From: Chondrus crispus
Lineage: Eukaryota > Rhodophyta > Florideophyceae > Gigartinales > Gigartinaceae
Direction: 5' to 3'
DNA: 64,000 nucleotides
NCBI RefSeq assembly: GCF_000350225.1
Contig: NW_005178479.1
Location: forward strand, 217,819-281,818
Below are positions 1 to 11,807 of this stretch, one piece after another. Position 1 is the first letter of the stretch. Each line of letters opens with the position of its first letter. The notes beneath the pieces are model-generated. The model was not told the origin of the DNA. It saw only the letters and a program-made list of their open reading frames with translations, and made no database searches. Made by a program: the position numbers and the translations under genes.

Positions 1-2
1 TC

Positions 3-610
3 ATGGCACAACAGGGAATTTCATGGAAACCGGTCCTCGCCTATGCTCCGATGTCCAACGGAAAAACGGAGCGTATGTTTGGGACCATCAAGCGTTGAAT
101 TCGGAAGACGCTATTAGGTCAGGGCGCCGCTACCTCTAAATGGGAATCGCCGTTGAAACAGATTCTCTACGGGTACCGTCGGCGCCGACTGTCCGACGGG
201 TTCTCCCCGTTCGAGTTGATGTATGGAGTTAAGCCGCCCTCGCAACCCCAGACCGAGTCGATCCAAATCCGGTGGGGGGCGTTGAGGGGCGCAACTTGGA
301 ACTGTTAGCGACCCTCGCGCTCCGCGCGACGAGGACTGCTAAACAGTTGGACAGAAAGAGCAAGAAGATGGCATTTATCTCACAACGCCAATTTGACGTA
401 GGCGAACAAGTTCTGGTTGCCCGAGGAACAGCCTTGGGAGGGCTACGGAAGTGGCCTTTAGGAGAATCGAAGTACTACGGCCCCTGCAGGGTAGTATGGG
501 CAAAGCACCCGCGGTACACACTCGTGTCGCCGGGTTTGCGCTACAGTCGACAGGATATCCACGCAAGGCGTTTAATTCCCTTTATTCAGAAACCCGCACA
601 TCTTATGTAG
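3..610 (+). pseudogene. Ty3-type integrase, C-terminal half, decayed
   Basis: From position 3 the reading frame gives the second half of a retroviral-type integrase core, with the segment AYAPMSNGKTERMFGTIKR, typical of the helix holding the catalytic Glu. An in-frame TGA lies at 96-98 and the frame then continues through a FSPFELMYGV segment. A frameshift near 270-300 moves homology into the frame of 272-610, which carries the C-terminal DNA-binding part (VGEQVLVARG, KYYGPCRVV, IHARRLIPF). One stop and one frameshift make it non-functional. The 5' part lies outside the window. The decayed plus-strand element ending at 49810 stops just before this part of integrase and may belong to the same family. 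Confidence 0.75.
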
Positions 611-1379
611 ATGCATGGGGGAATTGCCCCATGGACTGGTGCGGGGATGAGTACGAGGAGTAGGAGGGCAGAGACGATGTAGCTGAGAAACTTCGCTGGG
701 ATTGGACTCTCTGTGCGTTTTAAAGTCTGTGAGAAGAGTTGTTGAGGGTTACGGTGAGAAGAGTTGTTGAGGGTTACGGAAAGAGTCGAAATGAGACATC
801 AACGGGAATCAAGGTTGTCCGATGGACTGGGGGCAATGTGCATTCTAGCGGAATGAGGAAAGAGGAGGCCGTCTGATCAAGGAACTTCGATGCTATAGGA
901 GTTTCTGTGACGCAAGAGCTGGCATTGTGAGCTGTGAAGGCGGCGGAATGGTCGGAACGACTACAGAAGACGTCTACATGCAGGGTGCGTCGGTGTATAC
1001 GCAGCTGAGAGACACTGGAACTACGGCAGTGTATGATTCAAATGGATTAGTGCATAATTCATGCGTGAGTTGGTGAATCTCTGACCGCATGCAGCCTTGC
1101 ATGCCAGCCACAGGTCGTAGGCTTGATCAGTTGATGCGACCGTCACGTAAATGACGGGTTTGTCGAACCAAAGGGCGATGAAAGCATGCCCACCTTGTTT
1201 CTCGATCTGGTTCTGGAAAGATTTCACTGGGAGTCAGGCCTGGGAGTAGCCGTTGAGGATGGTAAGTCGTCTTGGTCCACGAAAAATGACGTAATACACT
1301 CGAGGTTACAGTTCGCCGGTTATCGTAAGACGGTGGTTGCTATTTTCTCCGCGACGAAACGAACGCGGCCGAAGCCTGA

Positions 1380-1770
1380 GGCGACGCGAAAACCACACGG
1401 CCTGAGGCAAAAGCGATGCGAGACGAGCGCAGGCCGCCTTGCTACCAAGCGCAAGATGTTGGACTTTCCCGCCAGTGGAAGCCATTGCCGTCTGCCTGGT
1501 CCGAGCCATGTCGCACAGAGAGTACCGCCCGAAGGACCACAGACCTCTCGTGCGTGGCTCGGAACGCGGCGCGTTTCAAAGAAGTCCCGGAACGGGAACA
1601 GCAAGAAACAGAGGCTCAGGCGACCCGGAGACCACGTGGCCTGAGGGTCAGACGGCGTTGGATGATTAGCGGCCGGAGGCCCTGGAGACGCGGAGACCAC
1701 GCGACCCGAGGCTACGGTGACGCTGAACGTGAAATCCACAAGTTCCGGAGACCACACCGCCCGAAGTTGA
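1380..1770. repeat. Imperfect GGAGACCAC...CCTGAGG repeats
   Basis: A degenerate motif of the form GGAGACCAC followed by a GC-rich tetramer and CCTGAGG or CCCGAGG recurs near 1391, 1627, 1689 and 1747. Plus-strand open frames across it (about 1186-1877) are rich in Arg and Pro and look like repeat translation rather than a gene. Confidence 0.45.
1432..1509 (-). pseudogene. Histone H3 N-terminal tail-like fragment
   Basis: Reading the minus strand from the ATG at 1507-1509 gives MARTRQTAMASTGGK, followed after eight residues by SKAA. This matches the start of histone H3 (MARTKQTARKSTGGK, then TKAA) in the same register and without gaps over 26 residues; about 16 are identical. Lys4 is Arg and the Arg8-Lys9 pair is changed. 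After this stretch similarity fades, although the frame stays open to 1306. No histone fold follows, so it cannot make a nucleosomal H3. It lies just downstream of a decayed integrase and inside an imperfect repeat region. Capture of an H3 5' end by a mobile element is inferred. Confidence 0.6.
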
Positions 1771-2292
1771 GGTTGAAGTGCCGGAGGCGGCGCGAGAAAG
1801 AAGCGATGCGAGCGTATTGGGTGCAAGACGGCGGTGGAGCGGATGAAGTGACTGTAGAGGGAGATTTTATACTGTAGTCCGAGATTTTATTTGAATTTTA
1901 GAGAAGCGCACGCGTACAGCCCGGCGGAATCCGGGCCGGACGCGTGGACGCTTTTGGAAGGAATTTCGTAGAAATAAACGTGAGAGGGTGACGGGCGCTG
2001 CAGGGAAAAAGCGGGAGAGAAGACAACTCGGCCGACCCTAACCACGGAATGGCAGGCTCCCTAAACCGTTTCCCCCATTTCATCAACAACAGTTATCAAT
2101 ATCAATTCAGGGATTATGTAGGCTACATTTAGCTATCAACGATAGAGTCCCTTAAGGACGTGCCACCTTCAATTCTACGTGCCACCTACAATTCTACCTG
2201 TTTTAGGGTGTAACCATTTAGACAAATTTCGTGGGTGGCGCAACCTCCCTTTTATGGTAGTGCACCTACTTTTGTTGTGGAGTCAATAGGAC

Positions 2293-2330
2293 TATAAAGC
2301 CAGGTCGAAGACGCTACTCGTCTTCGACCT
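2293..2330 (+). promoter_or_regulatory. TATA box plus perfect 12-bp hairpin, LTR-like
   Basis: TATAAA at 2293-2298 is followed by AGGTCGAAGACG (2302-2313), a 5-nt loop and CGTCTTCGACCT (2319-2330), a perfect 12-bp stem. A TATA box placed directly before a strong hairpin downstream of integrase remnants looks like the U3/R boundary of an LTR, but LTR ends were not found. Confidence 0.4.
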
Positions 2331-3996
2331 CAGCACATTCGATCATCTCAACCATCAACTCGACAACTTCGTCCATTGACCGTGCTCACCCTCTGTAGCG
2401 GTTCTGAGGCAATAGCCTGCCGCTTTCCCCCTCCCTTTAAGGTAACCCTATTTACCACCCTTTTACCCTTCACTGAAATCCCCTCCGGACCGCCCCCTTT
2501 CGGTCGGTCTCCCGACATCAAGCACTGACGAGGGCTTCATGACCGCATTCGGGATAGTGATTTCTTATATGTGTGCACGTCTCCTTCCGTGATACATTGA
2601 TGCTGGGGAAACGCCAAGAGGCTTCTGATTGGGAGTTGTACTTGAAAAGCGCCATGCGGTAGATCTTTTGCTTCTGTGAAGCGGTCTTGGTCGGGCCGTC
2701 ATCTTTCTTCAAGATGGGCATTCACCCTCTTGATGTGGAAGGTTTTGCTGCGTCTATGTGGAGCTACAAAACCGCCCTACCGGACTGTAATTACAATGCT
2801 AGCTAGGGTTCAACTTGTTCTTCGGTGGTTGGGGGTAGGCTGGACATCATAATTGAGTGGAAAGTGCGACAGGTTTGGGTTGTGCGTGAGTGTGGGTGAA
2901 ATGCGTGAATAAGTAATAATACTGTTGAGTCTTTCGGGAAGGCGCATGTATGCTCTGCTGGAATTGCTACCCAACTGTAATGCAGCACTTCAATTACACT
3001 AAGCAGTGGTTGCTAGTAGCAACTTGCTCCAGAGGAATGATGGGGAAGACGGCGGTGCTCTCCGTGATGTGAATGCAGGGAGAGTTTGTACGAAATCTAG
3101 AAAACAACTGAAAGTTGTTGCTGTTTGGACAGCCCCGCAGGACCTGACAACGGGGGTGCGTCGCGGCACGGAGACGACACGTGTTGTTTTTGACTCGTTT
3201 TTAGTAAAACCCGTCGCGGCTCACGACGCTGCTTGATCCAAGTGATTAGGAGCTACTGTTTTGTAGTGTACAGTACTTACAAAAAAATGGTACAGTTCGA
3301 AAGCTATTTTGATTCTCCCTCTTTGGTTTCCCGCAGGTTTATACAATAGAGGTCTGCACTGCGTGGGAGAGCGGGAGCTGTTTCGGATTGAACGAAAAGA
3401 GTCCACCGCAGTATCTCGAAGATAGACTTTGGCAGTCTACGAGACTGCCAACTTATATCGCCAGACAGGTTGCGGTGGCAAGGATTGTCCTCCCTCTCGC
3501 CTGATGTGGTGTGAGTCTGCTGTAAAATGGAAGGAATGTGTCGTGCTGGTATACGTCCAATACCGTAGTGCCTTGTGCGTGGCCCCTGACGCAAAAGCGT
3601 GTTGGTGGGGGGTAGTGTAGACGACCAGAGCCCCGGTTCGATTTCGTGGCGAGTTTCTCTAATTATATTTTCTAGGAGACACTTGTGAATCTTCAGGAAA
3701 TTGGACCACTGAAAACGGGCCAGTAGATAAATGTTACAGTAGACCCTGCATTCGCAACAATAGTCATTGAATAAAGCATTTTTAGACGTACAGTGCATCC
3801 AGGAAATAAAATTCCGCCACGGTATCGAAAAGGCCAAGGTGTGGAGTTTCGACGAGCTGGATTTAAAATATATCTGCTACACGTAACATTAAATTCCATC
3901 CACTAATTTTGCGGCAACGGTTGCGGTTGGGCGCCAACTTCGGGTTGAGATGCGGCGATCTACAGTCGGGTATCGTCCGTTATTCTTTTTAGAGTG

Positions 3997-4116
3997 CAGT
4001 ACCCTTGGTACTGGACCACTGTATGCAAGTGCTACAAAGGACAAAGTGTTGAAAAGCTTATTTTTGCCGGAAAGGCTATACTGTACCCTTGGGTACTGTG
4101 CACTTGCATGTACGGT
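3997..4116. repeat. Small inverted-repeat element with GTACC palindromes
   Basis: CAGTACC-CTT-GGTACTG lies at 3997-4013 and GTACCC-TT-GGGTAC at 4083-4096. Inverted octamers GCAAGTGC (4025-4032) and GCACTTGC (4100-4107) flank an AT-rich centre. The symmetry suggests a fold-back element of about 120 bp; no target duplication was identified. Confidence 0.4.
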
Positions 4117-4543
4117 AACTCTCAGCGGTACATCTTTGCGCTTATTTATCATCAACTTGAAAGAAATATCTAACTAAATCTTGTACTGTATATGGGGCCA
4201 TCACAACACTACCGCAAATACCTCATCAGGGTGAATCTACCCCTACTGTAGAAGCTTCCTTACCACGTGTTGAAGACGAGCAGAAGCTGTCGGACCAGCC
4301 CCAAAAAAACACGACTAACACAACGTGCTGGGGCAACGAACAAGCAGAGTGCCTTGTCTTTTTATGGGCGGTACACAAGCGAAGGGGCGGTCTGCCGTCG
4401 GATACGCCATGCGAAGGGGCGTCATGCGAGGCGTCATGCATGGCAACAATCACGCCGACTCCCGTGTTGGGCGGTCAACGTCACATGACACCCTCCGGGC
4501 TTTCTCTTGCTGCAGGCATTGCTTTTCCACACAAAACAGTCGT

Positions 4544-4570
4544 ACGCATGAGCCCTCTGGGCTCATGCGT
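4544..4570. repeat. Perfect 12-bp hairpin
   Basis: ACGCATGAGCCC (4544-4555), loop TCT, GGGCTCATGCGT (4559-4570). No adjacent gene explains it. Confidence 0.7.
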
Positions 4571-4981
4571 CTTAAATATGGGCACATTTGGTTGCCGTGT
4601 ACTGCCCGGAGAGCTGCTGTCTGGAAGATGAAAATTTCTGGTCCCCGATTGCGCAGTGCGCTTCATGTGGCTCGGAGCGAGCATGTGCCGCAGCAAAGTC
4701 ATTAGTCCCAAATTTCCTTGTGTGTACCCTTCAGAAGGGTAGGCGCACTTCGATCTCTCTTTCTTTTTCTCATTTAAACTGAGATACTGTGCTACTCTTC
4801 ACGTTTGTTTATTCACTGAACGGTGGTGCGTGAGGCACGTCTAGTCGATAAAAAAGCATCTGCAGTACCAAGTCAGATTTTTAATATAAAGTTACGAGGG
4901 TGGGAGGGAAAGGAGGATGCCACGACATGACGGGACTGAATGTTAGAAATAAAAAGGGGAAAAAAAAAAGTGTAGATTTTG

Positions 4982-5950
4982 NNNNNNNNNNNNNNNNNNN
5001 NNNNNNNNNNNNNNNNNNNNNNNNNNNNNNNNNNNNNNNNNNNNNNNNNNNNNNNNNNNNNNNNNNNNNNNNNNNNNNNNNNNNNNNNNNNNNNNNNNNN
5101 NNNNNNNNNNNNNNNNNNNNNNNNNNNNNNNNNNNNNNNNNNNNNNNNNNNNNNNNNNNNNNNNNNNNNNNNNNNNNNNNNNNNNNNNNNNNNNNNNNNN
5201 NNNNNNNNNNNNNNNNNNNNNNNNNNNNNNNNNNNNNNNNNNNNNNNNNNNNNNNNNNNNNNNNNNNNNNNNNNNNNNNNNNNNNNNNNNNNNNNNNNNN
5301 NNNNNNNNNNNNNNNNNNNNNNNNNNNNNNNNNNNNNNNNNNNNNNNNNNNNNNNNNNNNNNNNNNNNNNNNNNNNNNNNNNNNNNNNNNNNNNNNNNNN
5401 NNNNNNNNNNNNNNNNNNNNNNNNNNNNNNNNNNNNNNNNNNNNNNNNNNNNNNNNNNNNNNNNNNNNNNNNNNNNNNNNNNNNNNNNNNNNNNNNNNNN
5501 NNNNNNNNNNNNNNNNNNNNNNNNNNNNNNNNNNNNNNNNNNNNNNNNNNNNNNNNNNNNNNNNNNNNNNNNNNNNNNNNNNNNNNNNNNNNNNNNNNNN
5601 NNNNNNNNNNNNNNNNNNNNNNNNNNNNNNNNNNNNNNNNNNNNNNNNNNNNNNNNNNNNNNNNNNNNNNNNNNNNNNNNNNNNNNNNNNNNNNNNNNNN
5701 NNNNNNNNNNNNNNNNNNNNNNNNNNNNNNNNNNNNNNNNNNNNNNNNNNNNNNNNNNNNNNNNNNNNNNNNNNNNNNNNNNNNNNNNNNNNNNNNNNNN
5801 NNNNNNNNNNNNNNNNNNNNNNNNNNNNNNNNNNNNNNNNNNNNNNNNNNNNNNNNNNNNNNNNNNNNNNNNNNNNNNNNNNNNNNNNNNNNNNNNNNNN
5901 NNNNNNNNNNNNNNNNNNNNNNNNNNNNNNNNNNNNNNNNNNNNNNNNNN
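4982..5950. other. Assembly gap (969 N)
   Basis: Run of N. Open frames crossing it are not meaningful. Confidence 0.99.
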
Positions 5951-6224
5951 AACCACCCGACCTTGTCTGTTTCTTCCTGCACGCTATCTCTTTTCCTACA
6001 CCCGCTTCATTCACTCCCTCACCTCCTGCCCACCCCGACTGCTTGCTTCACACAGACACTGACTTGCTCCACCATCACCAACTTTCATTCACTTGCCCAC
6101 ATCCCCAATCCACTTCCTGCCTTCCCTCACTTCTGCTCTCCTCCCCGCTCTCATTACTCCCCCTCCCACACCCTTCCCTGTCATTTTCAACTGCGCAAAC
6201 TTTGCCCCATTCTCTTCCATCTGC

Positions 6225-8969
6225 ATGGAACCTGGGTCCAAATCGAGGGAACAACCAATGTCAAAGCCCCCACCAACTCATCCTCCGCAACCTCACTCCC
6301 ACCAACCCTCTCACTTCCCTCTTCATCAACCATCCTATGCCTATCCCACCTCCGCACCTTACCCATCCTTCCCACCGCCGTCCTCCTCCTCGGCCTCCTA
6401 CCACACCTCCCACACTTTGCTTGCACAATCCCACCCCCTTCCCTCCTCTGTACAGAAACTTTCCCCCACCATTCCGACCTCTACGCGCCAAACATCTGCG
6501 CCTCACCTCCAGTCCCAACCGCAACCGGTAGCGCTTCCGCCCAACCCGACAAGACAAGTGCCTGCCGCGCGTCACAGAAACCTCACGCAGCAGCAATCTT
6601 TCTCCCCTGCTTTTAATTCCTCCGCTCTGAACGCTCCGGTATCTTCATCTGCTCAGCATGTGTACGCATCGCCTCCGACGTCCCTTCTCTCTCGCAATGT
6701 AACCCCCGGTCACCCGCAACCCGCATTATCCAAGTCGATATCCTCCCACGATCCTTCCTCTGCTGGTCTGCAACACTCGCCTGTCTTGAATCGACAAGCC
6801 GCTGCGCAGCAACCGCCGCAGCAAAATGTTTTTCGAAACGATAATTTTTTTTCAACTCTGCCTCAGCGACAGAAAAATTTAGCGTCGCGTCAGCCGCAGC
6901 AACCATCACCGCAGCAACAACAACATCTCCAGACTCAGCCGCCCCAACATCCGTCGCACAATGCAGACATCAAAGTATCGAATCGGAATTTGCCTTTCCC
7001 GGTTGACAGACTCTCGCCGCACGCTGAGCCCTTTCAGAATAGCAAATCGCTTCCGTTTCCCATATCTCACCATCCGCTCCCAACGTCTCCTGCGGGGCTC
7101 TCTCCGTCAAACACGCGTCCACCAAATCCTGGACCATCATCTACCGCACTTCCGGTACTCTCGCAACGGTCGACCTTACCTCCGACTCTCGCTGCGGCTT
7201 CGAATGTCACTCAGAGCCACCCCAGTACTCGAGGTTTGCTTTATGATATTTCCAAATTGCATGCCGCCCAGTGCACCATCATCGGAGGCAAAGTTTACAA
7301 CGACAAAGGACATAGCATATGCGGCGTTTTGAATCAGCACGATAAACCATGCAAGCGAATTGGAAAATGCCCCTTCCACGGTGTCTCTCAACCTGTTTCC
7401 GCCCAGAATTCCTGTCACGGTTATGTCGACGAGTTGGGCACAGCACCAGCACCCGCCAACGACGATAACGGCCTGCCTGGTAGTGGAAATGCTTCCGGTG
7501 ACCCAAACGGTACAGGGGTGAGCGTTACGTCCAACCCCGATACTGGGCCCAAGGGAATTCCCAAGAAGCAGCAGTATAAACATGGCTGGTCGAAAGAGGA
7601 GCATTACCTTTTCTTGCGTGGGCTTCAGATGCACGACAGAGGCTCATGGAAGCAAATCTCCAACGTCGTCCAGTCCAGAAACGCCACCCAAGTTCAGTCA
7701 CATGCCCAAAAGTACTTCCTTCGACAAAAGCAAAACAACAAGAACAAAAGGTCCATTCATGACCTTACTATGGATTCCCCCGAGATGCAGGAATTGGAGA
7801 AGCGTTACCGAAATGGAGACTTTAGGAGCGTGGTTCCTCCAGTAGGACTGTCGGAGGGCTTGTACGACCCCTCTACTGGCGATGGGGGCGCTGGGAGGGT
7901 TCGAGATGATCATGCAGCGGGTCTCGGTCAAGGGATATCCGGAGCGAATCAAGGCATCACAGCTTTTGCGCAAAGTAACACCGTTGGCCATAACATGATG
8001 GCTGACGGAAACCTGCCCCGATTTGGGCAGGCGGGCGGCGTCGCTATGCCTAGGCTCGGTCAGGGACAACCGGTAAGCGCGACGACACTTGGGTCGTCGG
8101 TTAGTTCTGGAGTCCACATACCCCAACTTCAAGGTGGGCACCAAGCTAGAGGGGCGTTCCAGGGCACTGCCGGTTTCATGCAAACACACGACCTGCTGGG
8201 CCACACTGGCAATGCTGCGCAAAAGAAGTTCAACAACATGAAAACAATGCGACCCAGGTCTGACATTCCACAGGGGAGGGATGCCTTTCATTCCGGGTCG
8301 CGACCTAATTTCGGACAGGAAGTGTATCAGTCGACATTGACTCCAACGCAGTCGGGGATCAATTCAATGATGACAGTTGGACATGGTTTCTCGCCGAAGA
8401 CTGAACAGAAAACGCTCGACCCCGCGCTTCTCCAGCCCGGAATTGACCGCAGTGGTGAAACGCAGAACGACCACGGACCGAATCAGCAAATGTACACGCA
8501 GAACGGATTTCCAGGTCTATACGGGCAGTCTGGCGGAAACAATTTATTCCACCAGGGACAGTCTCGACCCAGTGGCGAGAACCAGCTCGCATGGCCGTAT
8601 GACAGCGATGGGAAGAGCAGGAGACCGCGGGAAATGGGTGGGCGAGAGTCAATTAGCTTTCAGAACTCGTTCGGTGGGATGGCTAGTGATGGGTTTGGGC
8701 AGGTCAGCAATATCCCTGTCATGTCGAGCGACAATCATGTCGTGACGGGCTTCGAAGGCCCAGGGAATCATGGGGCATCCTTCCAGACTGCCCTCTTTGG
8801 CAGCCCCGACGCTGTGGAAGTGGGCGACAATCCAAACTCATACAGTATCAATGGTCAGCCACAGGCAGGGGTATCGATAAATGGGTTTGCGGCCCCCGCC
8901 GGATTGCAATTAAATGGCCTCTCCGTTCGTGGTCAAGGCAACGTGCCCAATACTTTCGTAAGGAACTAG
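6225..8969 (+). CDS. SHAQKYF-type MYB protein with SCA7-like Cys/His motif
   Basis: Single-exon protein of 914 residues from the first ATG of the frame (the frame upstream to 6093 lacks an ATG). The first 350 residues are Pro/Gln/Ser-rich and probably disordered. Residues 366-385 fit C-x9-C-x5-C-x2-H, the spacing of the SCA7 zinc-binding motif known in ataxin-7/SGF73 of the SAGA complex. A single MYB repeat follows at about 451-500 (W455, SHAQKYF at 492-498), the plant-type one-repeat class that binds DNA. The C-terminal 400 residues are Gly/Gln/Asn-rich. A nuclear DNA-binding regulator is expected; a link to SAGA-type deubiquitination is only inferred from the motif. The upstream DNA is CT-rich and an assembly gap ends 274 bp before the start. 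Confidence 0.85.
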   Translation: MEPGSKSREQPMSKPPPTHPPQPHSHQPSHFPLHQPSYAYPTSAPYPSFPPPSSSSASYHTSHTLLAQSHPLPSSVQKLSPTIPTSTRQTSAPHLQSQPQPVALPPNPTRQVPAARHRNLTQQQSFSPAFNSSALNAPVSSSAQHVYASPPTSLLSRNVTPGHPQPALSKSISSHDPSSAGLQHSPVLNRQAAAQQPPQQNVFRNDNFFSTLPQRQKNLASRQPQQPSPQQQQHLQTQPPQHPSHNADIKVSNRNLPFPVDRLSPHAEPFQNSKSLPFPISHHPLPTSPAGLSPSNTRPPNPGPSSTALPVLSQRSTLPPTLAAASNVTQSHPSTRGLLYDISKLHAAQCTIIGGKVYNDKGHSICGVLNQHDKPCKRIGKCPFHGVSQPVSAQNSCHGYVDELGTAPAPANDDNGLPGSGNASGDPNGTGVSVTSNPDTGPKGIPKKQQYKHGWSKEEHYLFLRGLQMHDRGSWKQISNVVQSRNATQVQSHAQKYFLRQKQNNKNKRSIHDLTMDSPEMQELEKRYRNGDFRSVVPPVGLSEGLYDPSTGDGGAGRVRDDHAAGLGQGISGANQGITAFAQSNTVGHNMMADGNLPRFGQAGGVAMPRLGQGQPVSATTLGSSVSSGVHIPQLQGGHQARGAFQGTAGFMQTHDLLGHTGNAAQKKFNNMKTMRPRSDIPQGRDAFHSGSRPNFGQEVYQSTLTPTQSGINSMMTVGHGFSPKTEQKTLDPALLQPGIDRSGETQNDHGPNQQMYTQNGFPGLYGQSGGNNLFHQGQSRPSGENQLAWPYDSDGKSRRPREMGGRESISFQNSFGGMASDGFGQVSNIPVMSSDNHVVTGFEGPGNHGASFQTALFGSPDAVEVGDNPNSYSINGQPQAGVSINGFAAPAGLQLNGLSVRGQGNVPNTFVRN

Positions 8970-9770
8970 AGTTTCGCGAATCGCATCACGGTCAATGTCT
9001 TGAAAACATGCAAATACGAGTCGCGCCGTGTTTCTTGTCTGAAGGAAGGTGGCGGGAAGCTTTCCCTCCGTCTAATATCGTCTGGCGAGACGGGCAATTG
9101 GCTGTCGTCGATCGAGGTGAGCTCCAATGGTCGCCGATGCCCCTGGCTTTGTAGTAAAATGGCGAGCACATGTCGGTGCTCATTGTAACAATGTTACAGA
9201 TGGAGTGGCCATATGGGGTTACGAGAGCAATAGACTGACGCAAATGTCTAGGTGCTCTTGTGCAAAGAAGGGAAGCTTGCGTGCAACATTATCCCGTACT
9301 CTAATTCGACTACACAGGCTGCGTTGTCCATAACAGAAGGGAGATGTTCCGTGTCATTGCCGATGCACGGAAGACCGTTCTCTCGCAGCCTGTTTCCTAT
9401 CGAAATTTTTTCAAATTGACTTTCAACGTCGCACAGGTGTAGCTGACTCTTTAACTTTGCTAATCTCTTAAGTGCAAAAAGATTTATGTAAAGGTGTTCG
9501 GACAGTATCCTTTCAGTCTACTTGTTTTGTGTGGGCGTTCCGCGCATCCTTTACGTGCGTGATATGTTTAAACAAGTCGAAATAAGCAGAGGTTGTCACC
9601 GGCTTCTGACGAGGGTTTGACCATACTTTGAATTTAGTGGGATGTATGGTTTCCCTTCAAGGTTTCGGCATCCGTAAAGGGCGTCACATAAGCCATTCTA
9701 GTTTGCACGCATACCCTTTGAGCACACAAACAAAACACGGCGTGTAAGGCGAATCCTTTGCAATGTTGAT
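8970..9770. other. Intergenic, nothing recognised
   Basis: Shared 3' region of the convergent MYB and RWD genes, about 800 bp, without a credible open frame or repeat. Confidence 0.5.
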
Positions 9771-10436
9771 TTAAGCACCAGAGGCGAGCTGACTGGCTTC
9801 GGCCTCCCAAAAGCTTTCGCTCTCAGGCGACAACACGCTCTTACTTTCAAACTGCTGCCTACCCGTCATTTTCAAATTAACCTCCAATGCGGCCTCCTTC
9901 GATCGCTTGGCCACCATCTTCGCGATGAAGTCGGCCTGCCACGCGGTGAAACTCTCGACAGTAACTGGGGTTCCCAGAGCTTTACCCTGAATAACTTCGA
10001 CCTTTTCTTCTTGGGACGAGTCGAAGGTCTCAAATTTCTTTGCCATCTCCCTCTCATAGTCCTCGTCAACTACGGGCTGTCCGACAACGTTGTCCCGGAG
10101 CCAGTCCTTAGCATCTTCGCAGAGTGTGAAGGCGCAGGGCATGGCCATCTCAGCATTGTCCTTGGCTTTTTGCACGAGGAAGTCCTGGAGTATCTTACGG
10201 CTGGATGTGGTCAAACCCTCCAGCGCATGAGCGACGACGATGATGGGCTCCTCCGGGTAGTTTGTGGTGTGGGTGAAGCCGAGCTTGAGTTTAACAGTGT
10301 GAGATATATCGTCTTCAACGTCGATTTCGAAGCGGGCGCCGAGAGAATCGGAAGGGCCCTGCAGTGATTGATATTCGGCGGCAAAGATGGCTTCTAAGGC
10401 CTCCAGCTCGGTAGCTTGCTCCTCTTTTGGATCCAT
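9771..10436 (-). CDS. RWD-domain protein, RWDD1/Gir2 (DFRP2) type
   Basis: 221 residues, starting at ATG 10434-10436. An N-terminal RWD domain spans about residues 5-115 (acidic start ELEALEAIF, YPEEPI motif, helix SSRKILQDFL). It is followed by an acidic linker and the RWDD1/Gir2 signature GTPVTVESFTAWQADFIAK at about 152-170, with TGRQQFE near 188. This family binds DRG-type GTPases and, in yeast, Gcn1, so a role in translation control in the cytosol is expected. It is divergent with the phosphatidylinositol synthase gene, 470 bp apart, and the spacer holds an ACTGTACCCTT motif near 10710. Length is close to family members (about 240). No introns. Confidence 0.85.
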   Translation of the reverse strand: MDPKEEQATELEALEAIFAAEYQSLQGPSDSLGARFEIDVEDDISHTVKLKLGFTHTTNYPEEPIIVVAHALEGLTTSSRKILQDFLVQKAKDNAEMAMPCAFTLCEDAKDWLRDNVVGQPVVDEDYEREMAKKFETFDSSQEEKVEVIQGKALGTPVTVESFTAWQADFIAKMVAKRSKEAALEVNLKMTGRQQFESKSVLSPESESFWEAEASQLASGA

Positions 10437-10906
10437 TGCGAAGTCGCCGGCAAGGAGGGACGAATCACTTCATTCGGAGCAATACAGTGCAATTGCGAGA
10501 GGCTTGTGCTCGGCGCGAAGGTGCTGAGGAAACCCTGCTGGGGTAAACTGATACCTCCCGTTGTTAAAAGGAAATGGGATCTGGGGAGAAGAAGGCAACG
10601 CTTCGGGGTGGGGAGTTGACGTCGAAATGTTTTAAAAAGGTCTCCAAAACATTTTCAAGAATTCCTGGTCCGAAGCGATTCATGGCGCCTGAGTTTATGC
10701 GGACTTGTACTGTACCCTTGTCATCGGCATACTTTGGGTAGTACGTATGAAACATCACATTTTCATGGCCTTGTTTAACATCAACGCATGTAATGCGTGT
10801 ATCCCGACACATGGACTTCTGTTGCGACATAAATAATGCTTATGCCTCGTTTCCTCTTCCCCTTCCTTCCATCCTTAACTTCCGAAAACCCTCCTCCCAG
10901 CAAAAG

Positions 10907-11524
10907 ATGCCTTCCCTACGTCACTGGCCCGTCTGCTTCTACGTCCCCAATGTGATTGGTTACTTGCGGATCGTCCTCTCCGTCGTCGCCCTCACTCACT
11001 GGCGCTCCCCGTGGAAGTTTTTCGCGTACTACTTCACCGGCTTCGTCTTAGACGCCGCCGACGGGCTTGCTGCGCGTACCCTTGACCAGACCTCGGCCTT
11101 CGGTGCCCAGCTTGATATGCTCACGGACCGCTGCGCGACCGCCGCCTTGTTGACTATTCTCGGTGCACTCTACCCGCCCTGGGCGTTTTTGTGTTACGCC
11201 CTCATCTTTTTGGACGGTTACTCGCATTGGCTCCAGATGGTTGCCAGCGCTTGTGCCGACGCTGCGTCGCACAAGTCGGCTACGAATAGTGAACTGCTGA
11301 AGTTCTATTATTGGAGACCAGCGTTGACGGTGGTGTGTTCACTTAATGAGATGTGCTTTTTGGCGCTGTACATGAAAAAGGTCTCGTCGGCACCAGACTT
11401 TTTGCCTGGCCTCAGCTTGTTCGATGCCATTTTGTATCTCGCCGCCCCAGTTTGTGCACTCAAACAGGTTATTTCATTGTTCCAAGTTGCATCCGCACAT
11501 GAAACTATTGCCGATTCGCTGTGA
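10907..11524 (+). CDS. PIS1: CDP-diacylglycerol-inositol 3-phosphatidyltransferase
   Basis: 205 residues from ATG 10907; an in-frame ATG at 10793 would add 38 residues unlike the family, whereas MPSLRHWPVCFYVPNVIGYLR begins as these enzymes do. The CDP-alcohol phosphotransferase signature is complete: D-A-A-D-G-L-A-A-R, then eight residues, G-x3-D-x3-D (about residues 46-68). Several hydrophobic segments follow. The enzyme makes phosphatidylinositol from CDP-diacylglycerol and myo-inositol in the ER membrane. Length matches the usual 200-230. Its promoter region is shared with the divergent RWD gene. Confidence 0.92.
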   Translation: MPSLRHWPVCFYVPNVIGYLRIVLSVVALTHWRSPWKFFAYYFTGFVLDAADGLAARTLDQTSAFGAQLDMLTDRCATAALLTILGALYPPWAFLCYALIFLDGYSHWLQMVASACADAASHKSATNSELLKFYYWRPALTVVCSLNEMCFLALYMKKVSSAPDFLPGLSLFDAILYLAAPVCALKQVISLFQVASAHETIADSL

Positions 11525-11807
11525 CGAAACAAGAGACCTGCGTTGGCGCTTGTATGCTTGTTCCCAATATGCGTAGCACAGCTTGTACGGAAACATCCGT
11601 CTTACCTTTTCCCTGACATGCAATGAATTGCCGAGTTCAAATGCGAAGGGTTGTGTTGCGAAAATCAATTTATATGCTATATATTTTGCCGCATTTTTGG
11701 CTTGGATTTAGCTTGGGTGTCTTTCTGCGACAAGAGCAAACCAGCATGACACTTTTGGTCCATCGTCTACGGTAGAGTACATGCGCTTCGGCTTATAGTC
11801 AAGTGCA

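Larger units (their letters stand above)
2450..4870. other. Intergenic, no supported gene
   Basis: Only short open frames without recognisable domains occur here. Structures worth noting are palindromes near 3997-4116, a 12-bp hairpin at 4544-4570 and a TACCCTTC/GAAGGGTA palindrome at 4725-4741. Confidence 0.5.

Noticed and set aside
3304-3837. 177-codon minus-strand frame
   Set aside because: Biased composition, no domain or signal, no support from context.
4873-6616. Very long frames crossing the first assembly gap
   Set aside because: They consist mostly of N and carry no evidence.
10564-10830. 88-codon minus-strand frame between the RWD gene and phosphatidylinositol synthase
   Set aside because: No recognised domain, and it lies in the short divergent promoter region, overlapping the likely 5' leader of the synthase gene.
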